From positions 1-52,953 of the forward strand of contig CAKOIJ010000004.1 of NCBI GenBank assembly GCA_934086775.1: a stretch of 52,953 bases of DNA, in the 5' to 3' direction. Within the stretch, counting starts at the first letter, position 1. Each line of letters starts with the position of its first letter. Both the position numbers and the translations under genes were made by a program. The notes under the pieces are model-generated. The model was not told the origin of the DNA and did no database searches. It was given only the letters and a program-made list of their open reading frames with translations. Source of the stretch: an uncultured Bacilli bacterium. GTDB lineage: Bacteria > Bacillota_I > Bacilli_A > RF39 > UBA660. Below, one piece after another: positions 1 to 7,760 of this stretch.

Positions 1-335
1 GCAACTAATATATGTATAAAAAATTTATACTTAGCTGGTATAGGTTTAATATCATCAAAAATACCTAGTAAAAGTATTAAAAATGATGCCATTAAAATAG
101 ATATCATAAGTGAATTCCTATTACCAAAGATCATAAATCCTAAAAGAAATCCCAGAAATATTCCAATCCCACCAAGTAAAGGAATAGGTTTAGTATGTGC
201 ACTTCTTGAATTAGGAACATCTAGTATATTTCTACTAATAGCAATTTTTTTAATTAAATAAGTAAATACAAGAGATGAAATAAAAGTAATAATAACAATT
301 AAAAACACATTATGACCATTTACCATAAAATTCAC
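1..335 (-). CDS. Undecaprenyl-phosphate N-acetylglucosaminyl-1-phosphate transferase-like protein (TagO/WecA/MraY family), 3' part missing
   Basis: The C-terminal part runs off the left edge. The visible N-terminal ~110 residues start at a GTG (333-335 on the complement) about 9 bases after an AGGAGGG ribosome binding site, better placed than the ATG three codons later. They show a membrane helix, then the polyprenyl-P transferase motifs: DVPNSRSAHTKPIPLLGGIG and further on GIFDD, the Asp-rich catalytic segment. The family transfers a sugar-1-phosphate from a UDP-sugar to undecaprenyl phosphate at the inner face of the membrane and starts wall teichoic acid or other surface glycan synthesis. 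The DxPNxRxxHxxP motif favours TagO/WecA over MraY. The exact sugar cannot be read from this fragment. Confidence 0.8.
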   Translation of the reverse strand, partial: MNFMVNGHNVFLIVIITFISSLVFTYLIKKIAISRNILDVPNSRSAHTKPIPLLGGIGIFLGFLLGFMIFGNRNSLMISILMASFLILLLGIFDDIKPIPAKYKFFIHILV

Positions 336-414
336 TAAAATCGCCCTCCTCCATTATTATACTAAATTTCACTAAATAAAACTATTATTTTTACTATTAT
401 TTACAAAAAAAAGG

Positions 415-876
415 TTATAAAACCCTTTCACATAAATCTTCATATTTTGCTCCATGTGGAGTAATTAAAAATACTCTTCTATTCTCTCCTACAATTTTAA
501 TTTTTATATCTAATCTATTCTTAGGAAGAATATCACTAATTAAATCAGCCCATTCTATAATAGTAATTCCTTTTTTAGTAAAGTATTCCTCTATCCCAAT
601 ATCTTCTTTATTTTCATTAAGTCTGTAAACATCCATATGAAATAGTTTACACCCCTCTTCACCATCATACTCTTTAATAATATTAAATGTTGGACTAGTA
701 ATATTATCTACTATACCCATAGACTTAGCAAATGCTTTAGTAAATAAGGTTTTACCACTTCCTAAATCTCCTTCCAAACAAATTACCATATTAGGAAATT
801 TTTCACTTTCAATATTCTGAGCAAGTTCAATTGTATCCATGTCAGAATTAGATGTAATTTTATAATTCATTCTCAT
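415..876 (-). CDS. tsaE: tRNA threonylcarbamoyladenosine biosynthesis ATPase TsaE
   Basis: 153 residues, the usual size for the family. The P-loop GDLGSGKT is at residues 36-43, followed by SPTFNI (61-66), HMDVYRL (80-86) and IIEWAD (106-111), all hallmarks of TsaE/YjeE. TsaE is the cytoplasmic ATPase that works with TsaB and TsaD to make t6A37 in tRNAs reading ANN codons. An AGGTGAT site lies 4 bases before the first ATG and 10 bases before the second (residue 3), so either could be the start. tsaB and tsaD are not adjacent. Confidence 0.93.
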   Translation of the reverse strand: MRMNYKITSNSDMDTIELAQNIESEKFPNMVICLEGDLGSGKTLFTKAFAKSMGIVDNITSPTFNIIKEYDGEEGCKLFHMDVYRLNENKEDIGIEEYFTKKGITIIEWADLISDILPKNRLDIKIKIVGENRRVFLITPHGAKYEDLCERVL

Positions 877-1011
877 ATCACCTATTTAATTTTATCAATA
901 TGATATATTTTAATCAATACCTAAATTACTGTTTTTACATTTTATATATAAACTTTTAACCACACACGTCTATTTAATAGGCATAAACTAATCTTGAAGG
1001 GGGAATTTGTC

Positions 1012-1527
1012 ATGTACTATGATGAAAGAGAAAATAATATGTTTTCTAAAAATGAAAATGAGTTAGAAATAGAAACTAATCTAGAGCAAAATTTTACAAA
1101 TATCAATGATAACACATCTGAAATAAAATTTGATATTAACAACGTTAACATAAATAATTTTAGAGAAAACAAGAAAGAATTATATAGTTTAGAAGAAGGA
1201 TTAAACAAGGGTAATTCCTTTAAAGATGAATATATTCCATACAAAAACTATATATATAGAGTTGTAGTTAAAGGAGATAGAGATAAATTACTATTAAAAG
1301 TACAAGAATTAACTTTTAGACTAATTGATTTAAATATTTATCTAGACTTATACCCAAATAGTAATTTATACATTGAATTTAAAAAAACTTTAAAAGAATT
1401 AAAAGAGACAAAACAAAAATATGAAAAAAACTATGGTCCCTTATGTTTAGAAGCAGAAGATAATTATAATTCTTATTTATGGAGCAAAAATCCTTGGCCA
1501 TGGATGAATGAAGGAGGTAAAAACTAA
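1012..1527 (+). CDS. cotJB: CotJB-like spore coat protein with an acidic N-terminal extension
   Basis: The ATG at 1012 is chosen because AAGGGGG lies about 9 bases upstream. The last ~85 residues match CotJB: a helical segment, LYLDLYPNSNLYIEFKKTL, YGPLCLEAEDN and the terminal NPWPWMNEG, which is the family's tryptophan-rich end. CotJB of Bacillus is a small (~90 aa) inner-coat component encoded with CotJC. Here about 80 extra Asn/Glu-rich, low-complexity residues precede the domain, which is unusual. The stop overlaps the ATG of cotJC by one base (TAATG), so the two are translationally coupled. Direct evidence of sporulation is absent from this window. Confidence 0.8.
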   Translation: MYYDERENNMFSKNENELEIETNLEQNFTNINDNTSEIKFDINNVNINNFRENKKELYSLEEGLNKGNSFKDEYIPYKNYIYRVVVKGDRDKLLLKVQELTFRLIDLNIYLDLYPNSNLYIEFKKTLKELKETKQKYEKNYGPLCLEAEDNYNSYLWSKNPWPWMNEGGKN

Positions 1528-2087
1528 TGTTTAAATATGAAAAAATGTTAGAATATCCAATTAACATAAAAAGAAAAGATTTAAAAATGGCTAAACTCTT
1601 AGCAGATCAACTTGGAGGCGCAAATGGAGAACTTGGTGCTTCTTTAAGATATCTCTGTCAAAGATTTACAATGCCAGATGAAAAAGGAAGAAGTCTTTTA
1701 TCAGATATTGGATGTGAAGAAATAGGACACTGTGAAATGATAGGAACAATGATGCATCAATTAATGGAGGGAGCATCAATGGATGAAATAAAAGAAGCTG
1801 GCTTATCAGATTACTATACATCTCATAATAAAGGTATATTCCCTACAAGTGCAAGCGGAGTACCTTTTACAACAGCATACATAGCAAGTACTGGTAACCC
1901 AGTTGTAGATTTAGCAGAAGATATGGCTGCAGAAGAAAAAGCAAGAGCCACTTATGAAAACCTAATGGATTTAACAAGTGACCCAGATTTACTTGCTCCT
2001 CTTAGTTTTTTAAGACAAAGAGAAATTGTACATTACAACAGATTTAAAACATTATATGAAGAATACAAAACTAAATATAACTCCTAA
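1527..2087 (+). CDS. cotJC: Manganese-catalase-family spore coat protein CotJC
   Basis: 186 residues, typical for CotJC. Ferritin-like four-helix metal ligands are visible: E35 in GANGELGAS, E65 and H68 in EEIGH, the AEDMAAEEKA segment around 130-139, and E166/H169 in REIVH. Manganese catalases disproportionate hydrogen peroxide; CotJC is the coat-associated short form. It directly overlaps cotJB and is followed by a terminator-like hairpin, so cotJB-cotJC form a two-gene operon. It could serve as a general vegetative catalase if the organism no longer sporulates. Confidence 0.9.
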   Translation: MFKYEKMLEYPINIKRKDLKMAKLLADQLGGANGELGASLRYLCQRFTMPDEKGRSLLSDIGCEEIGHCEMIGTMMHQLMEGASMDEIKEAGLSDYYTSHNKGIFPTSASGVPFTTAYIASTGNPVVDLAEDMAAEEKARATYENLMDLTSDPDLLAPLSFLRQREIVHYNRFKTLYEEYKTKYNS

Positions 2088-2101
2088 ATGGAGTTATTTT
2101 T
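2077..2101 (+). terminator. Rho-independent terminator after cotJC
   Basis: Perfect 8-bp stem (ATAACTCC, loop TAAAT, GGAGTTAT) followed by a T-run. It overlaps the cotJC stop and also the end of the convergent ABC permease gene. Confidence 0.75.
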
Positions 2102-3035
2102 ATATATCTCTTTTATAAAGCATTAAACTAACAAAATAAAAAACAATTAAATAAATAAACAAAATTATAACTCCAATATATAACTCTAAATTAACATTAA
2201 AAAGAGCATTAACTAATAAATAATTTGAATTACTAAAATAACTAAAATCTAAATAAGGTAAAAAACTATAACTTACAAATATAATACCTTTACCTAATAA
2301 AAAATCAAGTATAGTTGTAGACATAAGATTTAACATAATTAATAAAATACAACCAAATATATTTCCATTAAAAAGTATAGATACAAATGAAGTCAAAACT
2401 ATCAAAAAAACTAAAGGAATCATATAAATAAAACATTTTAACAAATGATAAATAACTAAAGGCATTTTAATAAACTTATTATTAAAATAAACATATTTAG
2501 ATAAATAAATAAAAGAAGACTTTCCTATTAAAGAACTAACTACTAAAGAAAATAAACTCATGTATACCATAATAAATAAAGCTATAATTATTAAAGCAAT
2601 AATCTTACTCAAAAATATTTTACTTCTACCTTGACTAGACATAAAAACATATTTATTAGTACCATAATTAACATCATAACTAAAAGAAGAAAAAACAATA
2701 TATATAATAAAAAAACTTATTATAAAATAAATAAAAGTACTATTAACACTTAAATTTCTAGTTAAATTATCTCTTTCTAAGGAATTAATTTCTGCCTCTT
2801 TATTTACTTCTTTTATATATTTATCATAAAGTTTATCATACTTTTCATACCTTCCATGTTTATAAATTATTTTATACTCTTCCCTAGATAATTTTTCTTC
2901 TAAAGTATTCTCAAAATTATTGTTTTTTAAAACTAGCAAACTAATTAAACAAATAATAGGTAAAACAAACAAAATAACTTTAAAACTTTTCTTCCTAGTT
3001 TCCTTATAAATCTCTGCTTGAATTAATTTTTTCAT
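2100..3035 (-). CDS. ABC-2 type transporter permease
   Basis: 311 residues with a short basic N-terminus, a hydrophobic helix at about 20-37, a charged extracellular loop (about 40-95), then five more hydrophobic segments ending FYFVSLMLYKRDI. This is the fold of ABC-2 permeases of drug, bacteriocin or lipid exporters. Its ATG lies inside the last codons of the ATPase gene (4-base overlap), so the two proteins form one exporter. No substrate can be assigned. Confidence 0.75.
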   Translation of the reverse strand: MKKLIQAEIYKETRKKSFKVILFVLPIICLISLLVLKNNNFENTLEEKLSREEYKIIYKHGRYEKYDKLYDKYIKEVNKEAEINSLERDNLTRNLSVNSTFIYFIISFFIIYIVFSSFSYDVNYGTNKYVFMSSQGRSKIFLSKIIALIIIALFIMVYMSLFSLVVSSLIGKSSFIYLSKYVYFNNKFIKMPLVIYHLLKCFIYMIPLVFLIVLTSFVSILFNGNIFGCILLIMLNLMSTTILDFLLGKGIIFVSYSFLPYLDFSYFSNSNYLLVNALFNVNLELYIGVIILFIYLIVFYFVSLMLYKRDI

Positions 3036-3853
3036 TTTGCCTCCATCATACTAATAAGCATATTTTCTAACCCACTACTTTCATTTACTGCATAAACAGG
3101 AATATTTTCCTTAACAAACTTCCTAATATAAACATTAACTTCTTCATCACTCAGTACAAGCTCATTATTAATACTAATCTTCTTACCTAACCTAAAACTT
3201 CTTATCTTCCTAAAACCATCAATACTCTTAACTTGAGTAGTTTTATTATTAATAAAGATAATATCAGTACTCAACTTCTCTATCTCACTAATTAAATGGG
3301 AAGATATAATAATAGTTTTATCTTTAAAACTCCTAAGCAAATTTCTTAATTCTAAAATTCCTTTAGGATCAAGCCCATTAGTAGGTTCATCAAGCACTAA
3401 AATATCTGGATTCTTAAGTAGACTAATGGCTATTCCAAGCCTCTCTTTCATACCAAGACTATAAAACTTAACTTGTTTCTTTTCGTTAATATTAAGCCCC
3501 GTTAGCTTCATAACTTCATTAATTCTAGTATCTTCTACACCATACAAAAGTGCAAAATATTTTAAATTCTCCTTAGCACTTAAAAAATCATAAAAAGCTG
3601 CACTGTCAACTATTCCACCTATATTTTTAAGTGCGCCTCTATAATCCTTTCTAATATTATAACCATTAATAAATATTTCCCCAGAACATTTATAAAGACC
3701 CATTATCATCTTAAGAAGAGTACTTTTACCACTACCATTTTGTCCAACTAATCCATAAATCTTGCCCTTTTTAAGTTCCAAATTAACATTCTCTAATATT
3801 AAATTATTCTTTATCTTTTTTCCTGCATTCACTATTTCAATAACATTATCCAT
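3032..3853 (-). CDS. ABC transporter ATP-binding protein
   Basis: 273 residues. Walker A GQNGSGKST at 37-45, a degenerate signature (SLGMKERLG near 137, in place of LSGGQ), and Walker B DILVLDEPTNGLDPKG follow in the normal order. The C-terminal tail after ~200 resembles that of BcrA/NatA-type exporter ATPases. It is the first gene of a two-gene exporter operon with the overlapping permease. The SLGM signature is common in the bacitracin/lantibiotic exporter group, which suggests peptide or antibiotic efflux; this is inference. Confidence 0.9.
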   Translation of the reverse strand: MDNVIEIVNAGKKIKNNLILENVNLELKKGKIYGLVGQNGSGKSTLLKMIMGLYKCSGEIFINGYNIRKDYRGALKNIGGIVDSAAFYDFLSAKENLKYFALLYGVEDTRINEVMKLTGLNINEKKQVKFYSLGMKERLGIAISLLKNPDILVLDEPTNGLDPKGILELRNLLRSFKDKTIIISSHLISEIEKLSTDIIFINNKTTQVKSIDGFRKIRSFRLGKKISINNELVLSDEEVNVYIRKFVKENIPVYAVNESSGLENMLISMMEAK

Positions 3854-3895
3854 AATCCTCTCCTATTAATTAAGGACAATTTAAACAAAACCCAT

Positions 3896-4222
3896 CTATT
3901 TAATCTCTATTGTAAATTTAAAAGTATCTTCTAAAACAATCGAGGCATTTGTTACTTTTCTTTTTCTACCATCACAAGAACAATTATACCTTTTAAATAT
4001 TGCAATAACTCCATCTAAATTAGTCATATCTAATATTTTAGGTTTCCCTTTATAATAAGAAAGAATTCCGGTAACTGCGCCTTCAAAATCATTAGATTTA
4101 ATCTCGTCCCAAACTTTTAAAGTGTTTCTATATCCAAGTACCTTCAAAATATCTATAGGATTATAAAAATCTTCATGAGAAGTAGAAAAAGAACCAATAC
4201 GTTTAATAACTTTTTTACCCAT
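3896..4222 (-). CDS. Hypothetical protein, 108 aa
   Basis: Not recognised. The start at 4222 is set by a strong AAAGGAGG site upstream, giving MGKKVIKRIGSF at the N-terminus. The protein is basic at both ends, has no membrane segment, and contains a YNCSCDGRKRK cluster near residue 83 that could be a metal or nucleic-acid contact. It stands alone between the ABC exporter and the AAA+ gene, on the same strand as both. Confidence 0.6.
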   Translation of the reverse strand: MGKKVIKRIGSFSTSHEDFYNPIDILKVLGYRNTLKVWDEIKSNDFEGAVTGILSYYKGKPKILDMTNLDGVIAIFKRYNCSCDGRKRKVTNASIVLEDTFKFTIEIK

Positions 4223-4367
4223 AAAACCTCCTTTCAAACCGAGTTTATCATACTTAAAAATAGATTGCAAACACACAAAATTTTAAATTTTAAAGCATTT
4301 TTTACTATATAAAATTTAATTTTTAATAAACAAAACCTATCTAAAATTTAAAATTTAATCAAAAAAA

Positions 4368-4398
4368 AAGTTAAAAATTTTTATAAAATTTATAACTT
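4368..4398 (-). terminator. Terminator after the AAA+ gene
   Basis: Imperfect hairpin (AAGTTA/TAACTT outer stem) that ends on the minus strand in a run of U residues from 4368 down to 4360. It overlaps the stop codon of the AAA+ gene. Confidence 0.5.
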
Positions 4399-5344
4399 AA
4401 TCAAGAATTACACCTTCTTTTTCTATAATATCTTTAAATTTTTCCTTAAATTCATCTATAGCTTTTTTCTTTGCATCCTCATAAACACTTTTAGTATTTT
4501 TAATAGCATCATAAATATTCTTAATACACATAACACTTCTATTTTCAAAAACAGCATTACTAAAAGCATTACCTAGTAAAGTGAGTGCTATATCAGGATA
4601 TCTATTTCCAATTTCATAAACTCTTTTATATTCATCTGTTAACTCTACAATAAATCTAAACAGATTTTCTTTTTGATAATCACTATATGGAATTATAACG
4701 CCACTTTTCTTTTCTAACTTAGGATATGTACCCATTAAAATCTTAACCGTATCTTCTATAGAAGGTTCTAAAACATCAACTCTTTGAAATCTTCTTAAGA
4801 ACGCTCTATCTCTTAAAATATAACTTTCATACTCTTCAGTAGTAGTAGCGCCTATCATTCTAATAGTACCCCTATCTAACCCGGGTTTAAGCATATTAGC
4901 AAAGTCAACATTTAAATTACTAGTGTTTCTACTAACAAGTAAATGAACCTCATCAATAAAAAGAATAATATTTTCTCTAGTCTTAAGCTCATCTACTAAT
5001 ATTTGTAATTTATTTTCACTATTACCATTACTTTCAGCATTACCAAGTAAACTAGAAATATTTATTTTTATTAAATCATAGTTCTTTAAAGCATCTGGTA
5101 CAAGTCCTTTACCTAATCTATAGCCAATACCTTCTACTATAGCAGTCTTACCAATACCTGGTTTACCAACTAGTAAAGCACTTTTTTCAGGAGTTAGAAG
5201 TATTAATAAAGTTTCCTTAATCTCTTTATCTCTACCTATAGCCGGATCAGTAATATACTCTTTAGTCTTTAAATTCTCTCCATAAGTATCAAGTACACTA
5301 AATTTATTATTATTAAAATCAATCATTTCAATATTTTCATTCAT
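4397..5344 (-). CDS. Stand-alone AAA+ ATPase resembling the first nucleotide-binding domain of ClpB/ClpC
   Basis: 315 residues from the ATG at 5344, with GAGAGTG upstream. One AAA+ module fills the protein: DPAIGRDKEI, Walker A GKPGIGKT near residue 60, Walker B ILFIDEVHLL, sensor-1 GATTTEEY and an RAFLRRFQRVDV arginine-finger segment, as in the D1 domain of Hsp100 proteins. There is no Clp N-domain, no middle coiled coil, no D2 domain and no ClpP-binding loop. The C-terminal ~60 residues are helical and charged. Function is unknown; an adaptor-driven remodelling ATPase is a reasonable guess. A full-length Clp protein is encoded separately at 43767-45875. Confidence 0.8.
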   Translation of the reverse strand: MNENIEMIDFNNNKFSVLDTYGENLKTKEYITDPAIGRDKEIKETLLILLTPEKSALLVGKPGIGKTAIVEGIGYRLGKGLVPDALKNYDLIKINISSLLGNAESNGNSENKLQILVDELKTRENIILFIDEVHLLVSRNTSNLNVDFANMLKPGLDRGTIRMIGATTTEEYESYILRDRAFLRRFQRVDVLEPSIEDTVKILMGTYPKLEKKSGVIIPYSDYQKENLFRFIVELTDEYKRVYEIGNRYPDIALTLLGNAFSNAVFENRSVMCIKNIYDAIKNTKSVYEDAKKKAIDEFKEKFKDIIEKEGVILD

Positions 5345-5455
5345 ATAAATCACTCTCTTACATAATTATTGTACCAAATTTATACATAAAATACAAAACA
5401 ATCACATATATTTTACATGATTTTTAACATTTTTCAATTTTTTATTAATTTTAAG

Positions 5456-5484
5456 TTGACTTTAGACATAAACTTTAGTACAAT
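5456..5484 (+). promoter_or_regulatory. Sigma-A-type promoter of tRNA-Asn
   Basis: TTGACT, 17-bp spacer, TACAAT, ending 14 bases before the mature tRNA. Confidence 0.8.
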
Positions 5485-5498
5485 TATATTTGTAATTC

Positions 5499-5574
5499 GC
5501 CCGTTTAGCTCAGTCGGTAGAGCGCACGGCTGTTAACCGTTAGGTCGCAGGTTCGAGTCCTGCAACGGGCGCCA
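5499..5574 (+). tRNA. tRNA-Asn (anticodon GTT), with encoded CCA
   Basis: The acceptor arms GCCCGTT and AACGGGC pair perfectly. The D arm GCTC...GAGC, the anticodon loop CTGTTAA (anticodon GTT) and the T arm GCAGG-TTCGAGT-CCTGC are all present, followed by discriminator G and an encoded CCA (5572-5574). The gene is single, with its own promoter and terminator. Confidence 0.96.
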
Positions 5575-5592
5575 TATTTTTTTAAAATTAAT

Positions 5593-5616
5593 AAGTGCAT
5601 TCGTGCGCTTTTTTTA
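5593..5616 (+). terminator. Terminator of tRNA-Asn
   Basis: 7-bp stem AAGTGCA/TGCGCTT (one G-T pair) closed by a TTCG tetraloop and followed by a T-run. Confidence 0.8.
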
Positions 5617-5647
5617 TTTATAAATAAATATATTCATAAAAAAACTA

Positions 5648-6187
5648 CTAATAATTAGTAGCTCTTCTCTCTTGATAAGCTTTTCCATGATTACATACAG
5701 GACACACTTCAAGTGCTTCCTTACTTCTATAAACATGTCCACAGTTTCTACATATCCAAATAGTTTCTTCTTCTGAAGAAAATACTAAATTATCTTCTAC
5801 CTTCCTTAGTAGAGTTAAATATCTCTCTTCGTGTTCCTTTTCAATATCCCCAACAAGTCTAAATAACTCAGCTATATCATCAAAACCTTCTTCTTTAGCA
5901 GTTTCACTAAACTCTTTATACATATCAGTCCACTCATAGTTTTCACCATTTGCAGCATCCTTTAAATTTTCACTAGTACTTGGAACCTTACCATCATGTA
6001 AAAGTTTAAACCACATCTTAGCATGTTCCTTTTCATTACCAGCAGTCTCTTCAAAAATACTTGCAATTTGTTCATAACCTTCCTTTTTAGCCTGACTAGC
6101 ATAAAATGTATATTTATTTCTTGCCTGACTTTCTCCAGCAAAAGCAGCCATTAAATTTCTCTCTGTTTTACTACCTTTTAATTCCAT
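5648..6187 (-). CDS. rbr: Rubrerythrin
   Basis: 179 residues. The N-terminal ferritin-like di-iron domain has E-x-x-H motifs ([19 protein letters not shown]) and [11 protein letters not shown]-terminal rubredoxin-like knuckle follows, with CRNCGHVY and CPVCNHG giving four cysteines for one iron. Rubrerythrin is an NADH-peroxidase-type enzyme that removes hydrogen peroxide in anaerobes, accepting electrons through rubredoxin-like partners. Its presence points to an anaerobic host. It is monocistronic and divergent from the next gene. Confidence 0.96.
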   Translation of the reverse strand: MELKGSKTERNLMAAFAGESQARNKYTFYASQAKKEGYEQIASIFEETAGNEKEHAKMWFKLLHDGKVPSTSENLKDAANGENYEWTDMYKEFSETAKEEGFDDIAELFRLVGDIEKEHEERYLTLLRKVEDNLVFSSEEETIWICRNCGHVYRSKEALEVCPVCNHGKAYQERRATNY

Positions 6188-6276
6188 GATTTTACCTCTC
6201 TTTCGATATAATTATATCAAAATAAGTTATGAAAATAAAGAAAAAGAATAAAATTTTATAAGGTATTGGTGAGGTT

Positions 6277-6642
6277 ATGGAAGACTTATTTAACTTAAAC
6301 CCAAAAGTATCAACAGCAATCTGTGTTTTAATAGGATATTTACTAATAGATGACTTCACAGCAAATGAACAAAATGTAATTGGTAACTGGCTTATGCTAA
6401 TAAGCCAGTTAATAATAACTAACTCTGCAAGTCAAGGCTTAATAGAAAGAAGAGTACATGGTACAATCATGAACATTAACAGTAAAGATGCAAAAAAACT
6501 ATATAATCCGTTAGAATACAATATAGAATATTTAAGAAAAATACTTAGTGAAATATACCCAGAAGAAATGAAAAGAGTGTTTGCTTCACTTCGTAATGAA
6601 ATAAATAAAATGGAAGACAAATATGGTGGACTTTATAATTAA
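6277..6642 (+). CDS. Hypothetical protein, 121 aa
   Basis: Not recognised by family. GAGG lies before the ATG. The first 30 residues (NLNPKVSTAICVLIGYLLIDDFTANEQNVIGNWLMLISQLI) form a hydrophobic helical stretch, followed by a hydrophilic segment predicted to be helical. It lies between rubrerythrin and the CotF-like genes and ends in a strong shared terminator. Small proteins of this outline are common beside coat-like genes in related genomes, but I cannot support a function. Confidence 0.65.
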   Translation: MEDLFNLNPKVSTAICVLIGYLLIDDFTANEQNVIGNWLMLISQLIITNSASQGLIERRVHGTIMNINSKDAKKLYNPLEYNIEYLRKILSEIYPEEMKRVFASLRNEINKMEDKYGGLYN

Positions 6643-6662
6643 AGTTCACCATATTCTTTTTT
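6621..6662. terminator. Bidirectional terminator between convergent genes
   Basis: 15-bp stem with one G-T pair (ATATGGTGGACTTTA against its complement) and a 4-base loop, spanning both stop codons. A T-rich tail lies on the plus side. Confidence 0.75.
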
Positions 6663-6944
6663 AGCATCAATATATGCTTTATTAATTTTTTCTTCACTCG
6701 CAGTTTCTAAATTATACCAACCATTTTTAAACATATAATCAAAAATATCCCTCTGAAGATCCTTACTTTCCTTAAATAAAATAAACACTTTTCTAAACAA
6801 AACTTTATTACTCATTTCATTAATTGTAATACTGTAACTATTACTCATATTTTTTTCATAAAGAAGTAAATCATTTAAAATATCAATTTCATTAATTTCT
6901 TTTGTCTTCTTAACTTCTTTTTTCTTATTTACTATCTTAGACAT
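6639..6944 (-). CDS. Spore coat protein F (CotF)-like protein
   Basis: 101 residues with a lysine-rich N-terminus. From residue 20 on it follows the coat-F domain closely: DILNDLLLYEKNMSNSYSI, a second helix ending ESKDLQRDIFDYM, and the family's FKNGWYNLETASEEKI segment. CotF-type proteins are small ferritin-like-fold helical bundles found in spore coats and also in vegetative cells. It is followed by a shorter relative at 6953-7150 that probably forms a pair with it. Confidence 0.8.
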   Translation of the reverse strand: MSKIVNKKKEVKKTKEINEIDILNDLLLYEKNMSNSYSITINEMSNKVLFRKVFILFKESKDLQRDIFDYMFKNGWYNLETASEEKINKAYIDAKKEYGEL

Positions 6945-6952
6945 ATTCCCAC

Positions 6953-7150
6953 CTACTTCAAAATATCCATAATTTTTTCATATTGATTTTTATGTACTTT
7001 AATAACCTTTTCTATAACCTTTCTAGTATCATCATCAGTTACTACTTCCATAAAAAAGTTTGCTTTCTTGACTAAAACAAAATTCCATTTTAACATATCT
7101 TTAATGTAATCCAAATCCTTAGTAGATATTATATTAGGTACTTCATTCAT
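6953..7150 (-). CDS. Short CotF-associated helical protein
   Basis: 65 residues from the ATG at 7150 (GGGAGTG 6 bases upstream; the longer reading frame lacks a site). The NEVPNIISTKDLDYIKDMLKWNF opening is characteristic of the short proteins that accompany coat-F genes. The rest is one long helix, ending with a segment predicted to be helical (VIEKVIKVHKNQYEKIMDIL). It lies 8 bases upstream of the CotF-like gene on the same strand, so the two form an operon. Family assignment rests on motif memory, not a search. Confidence 0.65.
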   Translation of the reverse strand: MNEVPNIISTKDLDYIKDMLKWNFVLVKKANFFMEVVTDDDTRKVIEKVIKVHKNQYEKIMDILK

Positions 7151-7266
7151 ACTTATCACTCCCACTAATATTATTAACAATTTTATCTATAAATACTTGC
7201 CAATATTTACATACATATTTAATTAATATTCTCATATAATATTAATGTTTAATAATTTAAACAAAT

Positions 7267-7308
7267 TTAGCACTCGTGCTTGACAAGTGCTAGCAATAGT
7301 AGTATAAT
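7267..7308 (+). promoter_or_regulatory. CIRCE-like HrcA operator overlapping the hsp20 promoter
   Basis: TTAGCACTC, a 9-base spacer, then AAGTGCTAG, matches CIRCE (TTAGCACTC-N9-GAGTGCTAA) except for the first and last base of the right arm. A perfect TTGACA (7280-7285) lies inside the element, 17 bp from a perfect TATAAT (7303-7308). HrcA bound here would block the -35 box. Confidence 0.85.
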
Positions 7309-7332
7309 CATAATCGTAAGGAGATGAATATT

Positions 7333-7722
7333 ATGAGTTTATTACCAGGAAGATTTTATTTAGATGATATCTTTAATGATTTTGAACCAGAAAAAAAATT
7401 AATGAACATGAACTGTGATATTTATGAAAAGGATGGAATTTACAACATAGAAATGGACATTCCAGGTTTTGACAAAAAAGATGTTAAAATTGAAGTTGAA
7501 GATGGATATCTTACAGTTTCTGCTAAAAAGAGTGAGAAACATGAAGACAAAGATAAACATTACATTAAAAGAGAAAGATATTCTGGTTCATTTAAAAGAG
7601 AATTTTATATTGGTGATGTAAATCATGAAGATATCAAAGCAGAATTTAAAGATGGAACTCTTAACATAACAGTTCCAGAAGCACCTAAGAAAGATAATAA
7701 AAAACTAATTAATATAAACTAA
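7333..7722 (+). CDS. Small heat-shock protein Hsp20 (alpha-crystallin domain)
   Basis: 129 residues from the ATG at 7333. An upstream in-frame ATG (7324) lies within the AAGGAG site and is less likely. After a short N-terminus (SLLPGRFYLDDIF), the alpha-crystallin domain begins at NCDIYEKDGIYNIEMDIPGF and ends with the GTLNITVPEAPKK signature (the GxLxIxxP motif). It is an ATP-independent holdase for unfolding proteins. The overlapping CIRCE element predicts heat induction under HrcA. It is monocistronic and closed by a terminator. Confidence 0.95.
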   Translation: MSLLPGRFYLDDIFNDFEPEKKLMNMNCDIYEKDGIYNIEMDIPGFDKKDVKIEVEDGYLTVSAKKSEKHEDKDKHYIKRERYSGSFKREFYIGDVNHEDIKAEFKDGTLNITVPEAPKKDNKKLININ

Positions 7723-7750
7723 AAAAAGGAAATCAATTTTCCTTTTTTAT
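7722..7750. terminator. Bidirectional terminator after hsp20
   Basis: 11-bp stem (A-rich arm with GG, T-rich arm with CC) beginning at the hsp20 stop codon. A- and T-runs on both sides let it also serve the convergent acyl-CoA ligase gene. Confidence 0.75.
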
Positions 7751-7760
7751 TTTTAAAAAT

